This document shows, one piece after another, positions 16,802 through 25,456 of a stretch of DNA of 33,408 nucleotides. The number at the start of each line of letters is the position of its first letter. The stretch's first letter is position 1. Made by a program: the position numbers and the translations under genes. The notes beneath the pieces were generated by a model. It saw only the letters and a program-made list of their open reading frames with translations. It searched no databases and had not been told where the DNA came from. Source of the stretch: an uncultured Metabacillus sp. (GTDB lineage: Bacteria > Bacillota > Bacilli > Bacillales > Bacillaceae); contig NZ_CANNCR010000047.1 in the NCBI RefSeq assembly GCF_947503125.1, positions 1-33,408 on the forward strand, given 5' to 3'.

Positions 16802-17881
16802 TTAATCAAACATCTTCTTAACTCTATCTTCTTTCTCAACCTTTTTCATATCATGAGTTACCATAATACGAACTAACTCTTCAAAAGAGGTTTTAGTAGG
16901 ATTCCATCCCAATAAAGTTTTTGCTTTCGTAGGATCACCTAACAATTGATCAACCTCTGCTGGACGGAAGAATTTAGGATCAATCTCAACAATTACATCT
17001 CCTGTTTCCTTATTGACTCCTTTTTCCTCAACACCGTTTCCAGTCCATTCAATTTCAATCCCCGTATGTTTAAATGCTAATTCTACATACTCTCGAACAG
17101 AATGCATTTCACCAGTTGCAATTACAAAGTCCTCTGGTTTGTCATGCTGAAGAATTAACCACATACATTCAACATAATCTTTTGCATAACCCCAATCACG
17201 TAATGAATCTAAGTTACCTAGTGTTAGGTTCTTTTGTTTACCTTGTGCAATACGTGCTGCTGCGAGTGAAATTTTTCTAGTTACGAATGTTTCTCCACGA
17301 CGTTCTGATTCATGATTAAATAATATACCATTTACTGCAAACATGTTGTAAGATTCTCGGTAGTTCTTCGTAATCCAGAATCCATAGATTTTCGCTACAC
17401 CATATGGTGAACGTGGATAGAAAGGTGTTGTTTCTTTTTGTGGAACTTCTTGAACCTTTCCATATAGTTCAGATGTTGAAGCCTGATAGATACGAGTTTT
17501 CTCTGTTAATCCTAAGATACGTACCGCTTCAAGAATATTTAATGTACCCTTTGCATCTACATCTAATGTGTATCCTGGCATATCAAAGGAAACCCGTACA
17601 TGTGATTGAGCTGCTAGATTATAGATTTCATCAGGTTGTGTATCTCCTATAATTTTCGTTACATTTAAAGCATCTGTCACATCACCATAATGTAGGTGAA
17701 AGTTTTTGTTATTTAGTAACGCTTTCGCTTCTTCTTCACTAAGTAGATCCTCTAAACGCTCTTGGTTATAGGAAGAGGCTCTTCGAATAAGACCGTGTAC
17801 CTCATACCCTTTTTCTAATAAAAATTCAGCTAAGTAAGAACCATCTTGTCCTGTTATACCAGTAATTAATGCTTTTTTCAT
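16802..17881 (-). CDS. gmd: GDP-mannose 4,6-dehydratase
   Basis: It converts GDP-mannose to GDP-4-keto-6-deoxymannose, the first committed step to GDP-L-fucose. The 359 residues match the family length. The N-terminus has the NADP-binding loop [17 protein letters not shown] and then [11 protein letters not shown]. The catalytic tyrosine and lysine are in [14 protein letters not shown], with the serine/threonine in [27 protein letters not shown] is strictly typical of Gmd. GGAGG lies before the ATG. It follows fcl by 36 bases in the same operon. Confidence 0.96.
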   Translation of the reverse strand: MKKALITGITGQDGSYLAEFLLEKGYEVHGLIRRASSYNQERLEDLLSEEEAKALLNNKNFHLHYGDVTDALNVTKIIGDTQPDEIYNLAAQSHVRVSFDMPGYTLDVDAKGTLNILEAVRILGLTEKTRIYQASTSELYGKVQEVPQKETTPFYPRSPYGVAKIYGFWITKNYRESYNMFAVNGILFNHESERRGETFVTRKISLAAARIAQGKQKNLTLGNLDSLRDWGYAKDYVECMWLILQHDKPEDFVIATGEMHSVREYVELAFKHTGIEIEWTGNGVEEKGVNKETGDVIVEIDPKFFRPAEVDQLLGDPTKAKTLLGWNPTKTSFEELVRIMVTHDMKKVEKEDRVKKMFD

Positions 17882-17917
17882 AATGTCCTCCGATACCTCA
17901 TTTATCTATTATTTTAA

Positions 17918-18859
17918 TTAGTTAACTTTTGCTGTTACGTTATCTAAAAACCATTGGTAAGCTTTTTCTAATCCGTCTTCTAAAGTTGTATTTGCTTTCC
18001 ATCCTAAAGAATTCAATTTTGTTACATCAACAAGCTTACGCGGTGTTCCATCAGGCTTGCTGGTATCAAATTGAATTTCTCCTTCATAGCCAACAACTGC
18101 TTTGACTTTTTGAGCTAGTTCCTTTATGGAGATATCTTCGCCAACACCGATATTTACGATTTCATTTCCTTTATAATGATTAATTAAATAAACACAAGCG
18201 TCAGCTAGATCATCTGAATATAGGAATTCACGTTTAGGCGATCCTGTACCCCACACTTCAACAAATGGAGCATTCGTTTTCTTTGCTTCATGAAATTTGC
18301 GTATAAGTGCAGGTAATACATGTGATGTATGCAAATCAAAATTGTCATTTGGTCCATATAGGTTCGTTGGCATAACCGAAATATATTTAGTCCCATATTG
18401 ACGATTATAGGACTCACACATTTTAATTCCCGCAATTTTCGCAATCGCATATGGTTCGTTTGTAGGCTCTAACTCGCCAGTAAGCAAGTATTCTTCCTTC
18501 AATGGTTGTTGCGCAAATTTCGGATAAATACATGTACTTCCTAAAAATAATAACTTTTCAACACTATTTCGATAGGCAGCATCAATGATGTTTGCTTGAA
18601 TTAATAAATTATCTCTTATAAAATCAGCTGGATATTCATTGTTCGCTACAATGCCGCCAACCTTAGCTGCTGCTAAGAATACATAATCCGGTTTTTCTGT
18701 TTCAAAAAATTGATCAACTTGACCTTTATCACGTAAATCTAATTCTTTGCTAGTTTTATATACTAAGTTCGTATACCCTTCATTTTCCAATCTTCTTACA
18801 ATAGCTGATCCAACTAGCCCTCTGTGGCCAGCAACATAAATCTTTGAATCTTTTTTCAT
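17918..18859 (-). CDS. fcl: GDP-L-fucose synthase
   Basis: This is the epimerase/reductase that turns GDP-4-keto-6-deoxymannose into GDP-L-fucose with NADPH. The 313 residues are the standard length. The cofactor loop is [16 protein letters not shown], the serine region [12 protein letters not shown] and the catalytic pair [28 protein letters not shown] and [15 protein letters not shown] are conserved substrate-site blocks. It sits 36 bases upstream of gmd and 16 bases downstream of the initiating sugar transferase, so the pathway genes are in one operon. Confidence 0.96.
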   Translation of the reverse strand: MKKDSKIYVAGHRGLVGSAIVRRLENEGYTNLVYKTSKELDLRDKGQVDQFFETEKPDYVFLAAAKVGGIVANNEYPADFIRDNLLIQANIIDAAYRNSVEKLLFLGSTCIYPKFAQQPLKEEYLLTGELEPTNEPYAIAKIAGIKMCESYNRQYGTKYISVMPTNLYGPNDNFDLHTSHVLPALIRKFHEAKKTNAPFVEVWGTGSPKREFLYSDDLADACVYLINHYKGNEIVNIGVGEDISIKELAQKVKAVVGYEGEIQFDTSKPDGTPRKLVDVTKLNSLGWKANTTLEDGLEKAYQWFLDNVTAKVN

Positions 18860-18875
18860 CTATTTTCACCCTATC

Positions 18876-19559
18876 CTAAAAAGCATTTTTTGATCCGAAT
18901 AATACAATCACGGTTTTAAAAATAATCTTTAAATCAAACAAAAAGCTGCGATTTTCAATATAATATAAGTCCATTTCGACCATTTCTTCAAAACCAACAC
19001 TGTTTCTTGCACTAGCTTGCCAAACACCCGTACATCCAGGAGTTACAAGTAATCTTTGCATATGATATGGAGTGTATTCTTCGACTTCCCTCAGTAATGG
19101 TGGTCTCGGTCCTACTAGACTCATATCACCCTTTAATACATTGAATAATTGAGGTAATTCATCAATACTTGTTTTTCTTATAAACCTGCCAACCTTTGTT
19201 ACTCTAGGGTCATCCTTCATTTTAAACATGGCACCCTCTATTTCATTAAATTTCAGCAATTCTTCAAGCTTTGCCTCCGCATCAGTCTCCATTGAGCGGA
19301 ATTTATACATTTTAAACTCTTTTCCGTTTTTACCGATTCTTTTTTGAGAAAAAAAGATCGGCCCTTTCGGATCTTCAAATTTTATGAGTAATGCAACGAT
19401 GAATAATATGAAACTTAAAAGGACTAAACCAACTAGTGCACCAACAATATCTAAAGATCGCTTGGAAAAGGTATAGATGACACTTTGCTTTGCAAATTCT
19501 GCGGTGAGTGCTTCCTTTGAAGATGTATGAACTGAATCATGTTTTACTAGGTTTGACAT
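18876..19559 (-). CDS. Undecaprenyl-phosphate sugar-1-phosphate transferase
   Basis: This polyprenyl-phosphate hexose-1-phosphate transferase (short WbaP/EpsL class, about 227 residues) starts the lipid-linked repeat unit. One hydrophobic segment (KRSLDIVGALVGLVLLSFIL) forms the membrane re-entrant helix. PIFFSQKRIGKNGKEFKMYK and FRSMETDAE form the catalytic head with the Asp-Glu dyad region. DELPQLFNVLKGDMSLVGPR is the family signature, followed by TPGCTGVWQ. The ATG at 19559 has GAGGAG upstream; the in-frame GTG at 19577 directly abuts the galU stop and has no ribosome-binding site. The first sugar is probably glucose or galactose phosphate, which is not decided by sequence. Confidence 0.92.
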   Translation of the reverse strand: MSNLVKHDSVHTSSKEALTAEFAKQSVIYTFSKRSLDIVGALVGLVLLSFILFIVALLIKFEDPKGPIFFSQKRIGKNGKEFKMYKFRSMETDAEAKLEELLKFNEIEGAMFKMKDDPRVTKVGRFIRKTSIDELPQLFNVLKGDMSLVGPRPPLLREVEEYTPYHMQRLLVTPGCTGVWQASARNSVGFEEMVEMDLYYIENRSFLFDLKIIFKTVIVLFGSKNAF

Positions 19560-19577
19560 CTCATTCGCTCTCCTCAC

Positions 19578-20459
19578 CTACAGTTTTACTTTTTCGTTAG
19601 CTACTAGTTTCTCCATCAGCTCGAGAAGCTGCTCTTTTAGGTCGTCATGTTTTAATGCAAATTCAATCGTTGTTTGAATAAAGCCAAACTTCTCACCTAC
19701 GTCATAACGAACTCCTTCAAAGTCGTAAGCATAGACAGATTGTTCTTCATTTAAATGTTGAATGGCATCTGTTAGCTGAATTTCCCCGCCGGCACCTGTT
19801 TCTTGATTTTCTAATATTTCGAAGATTTGAGGAGTCAATATGTATCGACCCATAATCGCCAAATTCGATGGTGCAGTCCCTTTGGCAGGTTTTTCAACAA
19901 ACCGATTTACTTTATGAAGCTTCCCGTCCTTCTCTAATGGATCAATGATCCCATAACGGTGTGTTTGATCATCTGCAACATTTTGAACACCAATGACCGA
20001 AGAACCTGTTTTTTCATATTCATTAATAAGCTGTTTTAAGCAAGGTATATCTCCTTCAACAATGTCATCACCAAGTAAGACAGCAAACGGCTCATCCCCA
20101 ATAAACTTTCTCGCACACCAAACTGCGTGTCCAAGTCCCTTCGGTTCCTTTTGGCGAATATAATGAAGATTGATTTCAGATGAGTGCTTCACCTTTTCCA
20201 AAAGGTCGTATTTCTCTTTATCAATCAGATTCTGTTCTAGCTCAAAGTTATGATCAAAATGATCTTCGATAGCCCGCTTTCCTTTACCGGTTACGATAAT
20301 GATATCTTCAATTCCAGAAGCGATGGCTTCTTCGATAATGTATTGAATTGTTGGCTTGTCTACAATAGGCAGCATTTCCTTTGGCATTGCCTTTGTTGCA
20401 GGTAAAAATCGTGTTCCCAGTCCTGCTGCTGGTATAATTGCTTTTTTAACTTTTTTCAC
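19578..20459 (-). CDS. galU: UTP-glucose-1-phosphate uridylyltransferase
   Basis: It makes UDP-glucose from UTP and glucose-1-phosphate. The 293 residues carry [20 protein letters not shown] (nucleotide loop), [27 protein letters not shown] (metal site) and [20 protein letters not shown], all characteristic of bacterial GalU/GtaB. GTG is used as the start, with AAGGGGG upstream. It lies between ugd and the sugar transferase, feeding UDP-glucose to Ugd and possibly to the initiating transferase. The Bacillus name for this family is also gtaB. Confidence 0.95.
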   Translation of the reverse strand: MKKVKKAIIPAAGLGTRFLPATKAMPKEMLPIVDKPTIQYIIEEAIASGIEDIIIVTGKGKRAIEDHFDHNFELEQNLIDKEKYDLLEKVKHSSEINLHYIRQKEPKGLGHAVWCARKFIGDEPFAVLLGDDIVEGDIPCLKQLINEYEKTGSSVIGVQNVADDQTHRYGIIDPLEKDGKLHKVNRFVEKPAKGTAPSNLAIMGRYILTPQIFEILENQETGAGGEIQLTDAIQHLNEEQSVYAYDFEGVRYDVGEKFGFIQTTIEFALKHDDLKEQLLELMEKLVANEKVKL

Positions 20460-20476
20460 TTTACATCCCCCTTGGC

Positions 20477-21805
20477 TTATCTAACATTGACTAATTTTTT
20501 ATTTATTACGGTTGGTCTACCCATTGAGTGATATTCGATAGGATAGTTTTCAACTTGCTTAGGATCATAGCAATTTCGACCATCAAAAATAACTGGCTGC
20601 TTCATACACTTTTCAAATGTTTCTAAGTCTAAATCTTTAAATTCATTCCATTCCGTTAAAATTAACGCAACATCTGCATCCTTTAATACTTCAATAGTGC
20701 TTGAAACATATTGAACCTTCGAATCCAGTAGTTTTTTAGCATTTTCCATCGCTACTGGATCATACGCAACAACAGTTGCCCCTTTTTGAATTAACTGTTT
20801 TGTAATAACAATCGATGCCGCTTCTCTCATATCATCCGTATTTGGCTTAAATGCTAATCCCAATACTGCAACCTTCTTACCTTCTAAGCTATCAAATCGT
20901 TTATCTAATTTATTTAATAGAATTTCCTGTTGCTTTTGATTTACACGAATAACACCTTTTAGCAATTCAAATTGATAATCAACATTGCCAGCAATTTGCA
21001 CAAGTGCTTTTGTATCTTTCGGGAAGCAAGAACCGCCATAACCAATTCCTGCATTTAAAAATTGCGAACCAATTCGGTTATCCTGCCCCATTCCATTGGC
21101 TACATCCTCTACATTCGCTCCAACCTTTTCGCAAATGTTTGAGATTTCGTTTATAAAGCTAATCTTTGTTGCAAGAAAGGCATTTGCTGCATATTTAATC
21201 ATTTCAGCACTGCGAATATCTGTTTTAAAAACAGGAATACCAAAAGGCTTATTAATTTCCTCTAGCGTAGATGCAGCTGCTTCATTATCTGCTCCGATGA
21301 CGATACGATCGCCATTAAAAGAATCATAAATTGCAGACCCTTCACGTAAAAATTCAGGATTTGAGACAATGTCAACCTTCACATTGTTCACAAGATTCAT
21401 TTGAATAACTTCTTTAATCCAGTCATTCGTTCCCACAGGTACTGTGCTTTTCGTCACAACAATGACATTCTTTTTAACATGAGTTGCAATGTCCTTAGCT
21501 ACTTGTTCAACAAATGAAAGATTAGCTGATCCATCTTCTTTTTCTGGAGTGCCGACAGCGATATAAATCACATCAGCATTTTCAAAGCCTTCATGATGAT
21601 CTGCCGTAAAAAACAAACGCTTTTCCTCAATGTTTTTCTTCATTAGTTCATCTAAGCCTGGCTCATAAATTGGCGATATCCCTTCACGCATTTTATTTAC
21701 TTTATTTTGATCAATATCAATGCATGTCACCGTATGTCCAATCTCAGATAAGCATGTACCAGTTACTAAACCTACATAGCCAGTTCCGACTACAGCAATT
21801 TTCAT
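20477..21805 (-). CDS. ugd: UDP-glucose 6-dehydrogenase
   Basis: It oxidises UDP-glucose to UDP-glucuronate with two NAD+. About 442 residues include the NAD loop [40 protein letters not shown] and the catalytic cysteine in [14 protein letters not shown] (about residue 257). The conserved [13 protein letters not shown] lies in the C-terminal domain. The ATG at 21805 is preceded by AAAGGTG; the GTG at 21814 lies inside that site. In B. subtilis the ywqF/tuaD enzymes are activated by tyrosine phosphorylation by the neighbouring BY-kinase. The same gene order here (adaptor, kinase, phosphatase, dehydrogenase) suggests similar control. Confidence 0.95.
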   Translation of the reverse strand: MKIAVVGTGYVGLVTGTCLSEIGHTVTCIDIDQNKVNKMREGISPIYEPGLDELMKKNIEEKRLFFTADHHEGFENADVIYIAVGTPEKEDGSANLSFVEQVAKDIATHVKKNVIVVTKSTVPVGTNDWIKEVIQMNLVNNVKVDIVSNPEFLREGSAIYDSFNGDRIVIGADNEAAASTLEEINKPFGIPVFKTDIRSAEMIKYAANAFLATKISFINEISNICEKVGANVEDVANGMGQDNRIGSQFLNAGIGYGGSCFPKDTKALVQIAGNVDYQFELLKGVIRVNQKQQEILLNKLDKRFDSLEGKKVAVLGLAFKPNTDDMREAASIVITKQLIQKGATVVAYDPVAMENAKKLLDSKVQYVSSTIEVLKDADVALILTEWNEFKDLDLETFEKCMKQPVIFDGRNCYDPKQVENYPIEYHSMGRPTVINKKLVNVR

Positions 21806-21843
21806 AATGTTCACCTTTTCCTATTAAAATAAAAGTAAAATAG

Positions 21844-21883
21844 TTAACGGAAAAGTACTTTTATATAAGTACCCTTTCGTTAA
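21844..21883 (-). terminator. Terminator-like hairpin upstream of ugd
   Basis: Arms TTAACG/CGTTAA and GTACTT/AAGTAC combine into a stem of about 17 bp with a 6-nt loop. The two plus-strand mismatches (53/74 and 54/73 of 218xx) become G-U pairs only in minus-strand RNA, which favours function on the minus strand. The stem is followed by a T-rich run (CTATTTTACTTTTATTTT) ending just before the ugd Shine-Dalgarno site. It is the first structure after the candidate RNA at 21908-22036. Confidence 0.6.
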
Positions 21884-21907
21884 ATATCTCTTTCATATTT
21901 AGTAAGC

Positions 21908-22036
21908 ATATAAATAAATGGGCATCTAACCCACCCTCACATCCCACTACCGACAACAAGTGTCTAAGGTACCGAAGGCACCCACAGCGTGACCGAGTGC
22001 CTCCATTGATAACGGTTAGGAGACATCACCAATGAA
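21908..22036 (-). ncRNA. Candidate structured cis-RNA (EAR/epsC-like?)
   Basis: The phosphatase-ugd gap contains about 120 bases that are clearly richer in GC and pairing than the surrounding AT-rich gaps. On the minus strand I can draw three helices. GAGGCACTC (22003-21995) pairs with GGGTGCCTT (21983-21975) over nine base pairs. TGTCT (22025-22021) pairs with AGACA (21965-21961). CTAACC (22019-22014) pairs with GGTTAG (21931-21926). The last two cross and would form a pseudoknot. Bacillales eps operons carry a pseudoknotted antitermination RNA (EAR, also called the epsC motif) between early eps genes. Position and style fit, but I cannot align the consensus from memory, so identity with EAR is inference. 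Confidence 0.5.
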
Positions 22037-22040
22037 CAAC

Positions 22041-22805
22041 TTAAAATATCCCTAGAAACTTCTTGCGTTTAATTTGCCTTGGCTCTTGTTTATACACGGT
22101 TTTTCCATGTATGAGAAGTTCAGCATTTTCATGAAAGAAATAAACTGCCTGTCTCCCAAACTCCTTTTCTACAACAGAAATCGATTCTCTCATTCGAAAG
22201 CTTCTCGTTGAGATATTATGGGCATCCGAAGAGATAAAATGAGTTTGGTTCGTTTCAATCAATTGCATCGAAAACTTTTGAATTTTCTTACCAAAGTGTC
22301 CTGTTATACTCCCCGCAGTAACCTGTGTTAGAGAGCCTTTCTTAACTAAGTTGAATAATATTTCAGGATTTTCAATCAATTCTGAATTTCTCTCTGGATG
22401 AACAATGACAGGAGTGAATCCTTTTAACTGAATATCAAATAGAAGCTTCTCCGTATATCTAGGAACATGTCCGGAAGGCAATTCAATAAACAAATAGTGT
22501 GAATGATTAAGAGGAAGAATATCTTCTTTGTCAAGGTCCTCAAGTAATTCGCCGTATATTCTTGTTTCCTGTCCCGGCAAAACCTCTAACGGAATATTCT
22601 CGTTTTGTAGAATGTTGTTAAGCTCAACAACTTTCTCTAAAATATCTTGTTTCCTATTAACATACTTTCCATTCTGATGATGAGGTGTAGCAATGATCTT
22701 CGTAACGCCTTCTTCTACAGCTAACTTAGCCATATTTATCGCATCTTCTACCGTTTGTGCACCATCGTCCACTCCAGGTAAAATGTGACTATGTATATCA
22801 ATCAA
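22041..22805 (-). CDS. ywqE: CpsB/YwqE-type tyrosine-protein phosphatase (PHP domain)
   Basis: A manganese-dependent PHP-fold phosphatase that removes phosphate from the BY-kinase and its targets. About 254 residues start with IDIHSHILPGVDDGAQ (metal-binding HxH and D) and continue with IIATPHHQNGKY. VLPGQETRIYGE, PVIVHPERNSEL and FISSDAHN complete the metal site. A TTG at 22805 gives the canonical start M-I-D-I-H, with GGGGGCGGG just upstream; the open frame extends to a GTG at 22820 that lies inside that purine-rich site. It lies 124 bases downstream of the kinase, separated from it by a two-tier hairpin. Confidence 0.92.
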   Translation of the reverse strand: MIDIHSHILPGVDDGAQTVEDAINMAKLAVEEGVTKIIATPHHQNGKYVNRKQDILEKVVELNNILQNENIPLEVLPGQETRIYGELLEDLDKEDILPLNHSHYLFIELPSGHVPRYTEKLLFDIQLKGFTPVIVHPERNSELIENPEILFNLVKKGSLTQVTAGSITGHFGKKIQKFSMQLIETNQTHFISSDAHNISTRSFRMRESISVVEKEFGRQAVYFFHENAELLIHGKTVYKQEPRQIKRKKFLGIF

Positions 22806-22908
22806 ACTACCCGCCCCCACTTAGAATTTATTGGTTATTATTTAATTCTATTTTCCTATAACTTTTCCATACTTTTAAACCTTGCATTGAAAAAACGCAA
22901 AGAAAAGA

Positions 22909-22941
22909 GGGGGATCTCGTCAAGCGAGACTATTTTCCCCC
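22909..22941 (-). terminator. Two-tier hairpin overlapping the kinase stop codon
   Basis: On the minus strand an outer GGGGG/CCCCC stem (22937-22941 with 22909-22913) encloses an inner TCTCG/CGAGA stem (22925-22929 with 22915-22919). The kinase stop codon TAG lies in the internal loop. The stem is followed by TCTTTTCTTTG. It may act as a weak terminator, an RNA-stabilising or processing site, or a way to lower phosphatase expression relative to kinase. Confidence 0.5.
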
Positions 22942-23640
22942 GTAGTAGTAATAATATTGACTGTCTTGAACCTTCTTGTTGTTTAATACCACACCGAGTA
23001 TTTTTGCTTTGGCACTTTCAAGTAGCTCTTTTGCCTTCTTTGCAGACTCTATCTCTGTTTTTCCGCTGCTCACAACGAGAACTACACCATCAGTTAAGTT
23101 TGACAATACTTGCGCATCTGTTACAGCTAATACCGGTGGCGAGTCAAAGATAATGACATCATACTCATCCTTCGCCTGCTCGATCATTGCCTGCATTCCT
23201 TTTGAACCTAATATTTCCGATGGGTTTGGAGGAATCGGACCGCTGGATAATATCCAAAGTTTATCTTGAGATGTTGTTTGAACTGCCTCTTCAAGTGTCG
23301 ATTGTCTTGTTAACACGTTTGATAATCCAATATGATTTTCAAGTCTAAAAGTATAGTGCACGGTTGGTTTACGTAAATCTGCATCTACTAATAGGACACG
23401 TTTTCCTTGCTGTGCAAACACAACAGCTAAGTTTGCAGTTGTTGTTGACTTTCCTTCTCCTGGACCTGATGAAGTGACAATCATCGTTTGCAGCTCTTCA
23501 TCAACACTGGAAAATTGTATATTGGTACGAATGGTCCGAAATTGTTCTGCAATTGGCGACTTCGGATTTGTCATCGAGATTAAGCTTCTATTTTGCAATT
23601 GGAATAATTGCTTCCGATCCTTACGAGCCAACAGACTCAC
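22930..23640 (-). CDS. ywqD: BY-kinase, CpsD/YwqD-type tyrosine-protein kinase
   Basis: This is the cytoplasmic catalytic half of a bacterial tyrosine kinase that controls polysaccharide polymerisation. The 236 residues include Walker A TSSGPGEGKSTTTANLA (about 55-71), Walker A' VLLVDADLRKPTVH and Walker B YDVIIFDSPPVLAVTDA. They end in the autophosphorylated tyrosine cluster DSQYYYYYGGK. The open frame starts at GTG 23640; a TTG nine bases later, closer to GAGGTGAG, is an alternative. It overlaps the end of its membrane adaptor by 20 bases, as is usual for the two-gene Firmicute system. Confidence 0.93.
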   Translation of the reverse strand: MSLLARKDRKQLFQLQNRSLISMTNPKSPIAEQFRTIRTNIQFSSVDEELQTMIVTSSGPGEGKSTTTANLAVVFAQQGKRVLLVDADLRKPTVHYTFRLENHIGLSNVLTRQSTLEEAVQTTSQDKLWILSSGPIPPNPSEILGSKGMQAMIEQAKDEYDVIIFDSPPVLAVTDAQVLSNLTDGVVLVVSSGKTEIESAKKAKELLESAKAKILGVVLNNKKVQDSQYYYYYGGK

Positions 23641-24367
23641 CTCGCGTTCTTAACGTTGTTGTTTGACTAGGTTGTTCCTTCATTTCATCATTCATATTAA
23701 TCGTTGTAATTGCGCCTAAAACTGGAAGGCCAAGTTGATTTTCAATATCTTGTTCCGTTTTAATTGTGTTATCTAAGTATTCAAGTAAGAATGCTAAGCC
23801 TACACCAACCATTAAGCCAACCACTAATGCAATCGCCATATTTAGCGCCGGCTTTGGTTTTATCGGTGATGGATCTTCACCAATTTGCGCTTGTGTTAGG
23901 ATTGTAACATTATCCACATTCATAATTTTAGAAACTTCCGTTTGAAAAGTTTTCGCAATGGAATTTGCAATCGCTGCTGCTTGTTTTGGATCTTCATTTT
24001 GAACAGCGATATTAACAACTTGAGAGTTTTGTTCACTAGATACGGTAACTAATTCATTAAGCTCTCCAGATGTCATATCTAGTTTTTGTTGTTGAATTAC
24101 TTTATCTAAAATAGCAGGGCTTTTAATAATAACATTGTACGTATTAATCAATTGAAGATTCGTTTGAACTTGGTTTGCACTGTATAACTGTTCTTCACTT
24201 TGTGTTTGGTTTACAAGAATTTGTGTTGAAGACTGATAAATTGGTGTTAGGAGAAAATAACTAACGATTCCGCTCGTTGCCGTTGCAATGGCTGCGATGA
24301 TTATAATAAGAGAAAGACGTTTCTTTAATGTGAGAAACAGCTCTTTCAAGCTGATTGTTTCTTCCAT
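23621..24367 (-). CDS. ywqC: Wzz-domain membrane adaptor of the tyrosine kinase (YwqC/CpsC type)
   Basis: About 248 residues. A basic cytoplasmic N-terminus is followed by a first membrane helix (LSLIIIIAAIATATSGIVSY), an extracytoplasmic Wzz-type domain (STQILVNQTQSEEQLYSA onward) and the proline-rich PSPIKPKPALNMAIALVVGL before the second helix. A short cytoplasmic tail activates the kinase. It sets chain length and stimulates YwqD. The ATG at 24367 with GGAGG five bases upstream is the start; the longer frame to 24391 would begin upstream of that site. It is the first gene of the minus-strand locus. Confidence 0.92.
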   Translation of the reverse strand: MEETISLKELFLTLKKRLSLIIIIAAIATATSGIVSYFLLTPIYQSSTQILVNQTQSEEQLYSANQVQTNLQLINTYNVIIKSPAILDKVIQQQKLDMTSGELNELVTVSSEQNSQVVNIAVQNEDPKQAAAIANSIAKTFQTEVSKIMNVDNVTILTQAQIGEDPSPIKPKPALNMAIALVVGLMVGVGLAFLLEYLDNTIKTEQDIENQLGLPVLGAITTINMNDEMKEQPSQTTTLRTRGESVGS

Positions 24368-24412
24368 GATAACCTCCAAAATTTTAATCAATTATAGTAA
24401 TAAGACTAGACT

Positions 24413-24441
24413 ATTATAATGAAATTCGTTCTATATATCTA
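24413..24441 (-). promoter_or_regulatory. Candidate sigma-A promoter of the polysaccharide operon
   Basis: On the minus strand TAGATA (24441-24436), a 17-bp spacer and a perfect TATAAT (24418-24413) lie about 40 bases before the ywqC ribosome-binding site. The -35 matches the consensus at four of six positions. Transcription would start near 24406. Confidence 0.5.
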
Positions 24442-24883
24442 TATGAAAGCTACATTTTTTTACAAAATAGGATGTTTTTCTCCTTGTTTTATTACTCGCA
24501 GGTTTCATTCTACCACTTTTCTGTCAGTTTTTTTACAGTTTTTTTAGAGAAATTTGTACCAAATTGTAACTGAAAACGGTTACTACATTGATATTACTCA
24601 AAAAAATTTTTTCAAATATATTTCAAATATATTTCAAATTTTTAATACTTTAGTCGTGACACACTTTCTGAATCTATGAGTATTGAACGTTTTAATTATC
24701 AGTCATATGTTTCATTTATCCTGCAAATCTTACCAAATTTTAATTTTGTACTGAAGTGTTTCTGTCATTTTTATAACAAAGATATACCTTTGGATTTAAT
24801 TGATATCAGACTTTTTTATTAACGATAATGGGACTGTTTGTGATATGAGTCGAGGGATCTAGAAAGATTTTGTTTCGAAGATT
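24442..24883. other. Long regulatory gap upstream of the polysaccharide operon
   Basis: No gene is visible on either strand in this very AT-rich stretch. It holds an inverted repeat GTAAC-8-GTTAC at 24566-24583 and three direct repeats of period 11 at 24611-24639 (next entry). A gap this long before a major operon usually means regulator binding; no specific regulator is recognised. Confidence 0.45.
24611..24639. repeat. Three 11-bp direct repeats
   Basis: TTCAAATATAT occurs twice in a row, at 24611 and 24622, and a third partial copy TTCAAAT starts at 24633, giving a regular 11-bp period, about one DNA turn. They lie about 200 bases upstream of the candidate promoter and could be a bend or a binding site for a regulator on one helix face. 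Confidence 0.55.
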
Positions 24884-24920
24884 AAGAGGCAAACATTGCA
24901 ATAGAAAACGAATGCCTCTT
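24884..24920 (-). terminator. Hairpin after the DUF3221 lipoprotein gene
   Basis: AAGAGGCA at 24884-24891 pairs with TGCCTCTT at 24913-24920, an 8-bp perfect stem with a 21-nt loop. It is 12 bases past the lipoprotein stop. The T-tract is better on the plus strand than on the minus strand, so termination of the minus-strand gene would be moderate. Confidence 0.5.
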
Positions 24921-24931
24921 TTTATCCATGG

Positions 24932-25441
24932 TCATTTATCTTGAATCGTGATCTCTTCCGTACCTCCCATCATATCTCCAGACTCTATGATCCATTTATC
25001 TGCTTCTTGATTATATTGAAACTTGGATAGAATTCGCGATTTTACGTTTGTGCTGTTAAAGGCATTCGCCAGCGCTTCTGCCTCCGTGAGATCTGCTCCA
25101 TCAGGTTTATGACTGTCTAACACCTTTATCTCCTTTGCTTCTGCCTGACCTGGGTATGATTCCATGAGCATGTCAAAAGAAATACGAACTTTGTCCCCTA
25201 TTTTGAGTGAATCTGGAGTGTTGGAAAAGTAAATCGGGCCGTAGTTTTGGTTATTGTCTTTTATGTTTGGATTGACAACCAGGACCTCGTTTCCATTCTT
25301 TTCAACGACATAGCCTTCTGTTTGCATCGAATGTGCCGCAGGCTTTTCATCAGTGCCTTGTGTTGTCGATTTGTTTGATCCACAGGCGAATAACAGACAT
25401 GAGATTAGAGTAAGTAGGATAAAAGCATATTTGCTTTTCAT
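24932..25441 (-). CDS. DUF3221-family lipoprotein
   Basis: The 169-residue protein begins with a hydrophobic segment and the lipobox LLFACGSN (Cys about residue 20), so it is secreted and membrane-anchored. The following domain (EGYVVEKNGNEVLVVNP, GPIYFSNTPDSLKIGDKVRI, SYPGQAEAKEI) is the short beta-rich YobA/DUF3221 type, whose function is unknown. Its C-terminal extension (LTEAEALANAF through WIIESGD) is shared with the broken paralogue just upstream. ATG has GGAGG seven bases upstream. The two genes are a tandem duplication and probably one transcript. Confidence 0.82.
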   Translation of the reverse strand: MKSKYAFILLTLISCLLFACGSNKSTTQGTDEKPAAHSMQTEGYVVEKNGNEVLVVNPNIKDNNQNYGPIYFSNTPDSLKIGDKVRISFDMLMESYPGQAEAKEIKVLDSHKPDGADLTEAEALANAFNSTNVKSRILSKFQYNQEADKWIIESGDMMGGTEEITIQDK

Positions 25442-25456
25442 TGGAAAACCTCCATT

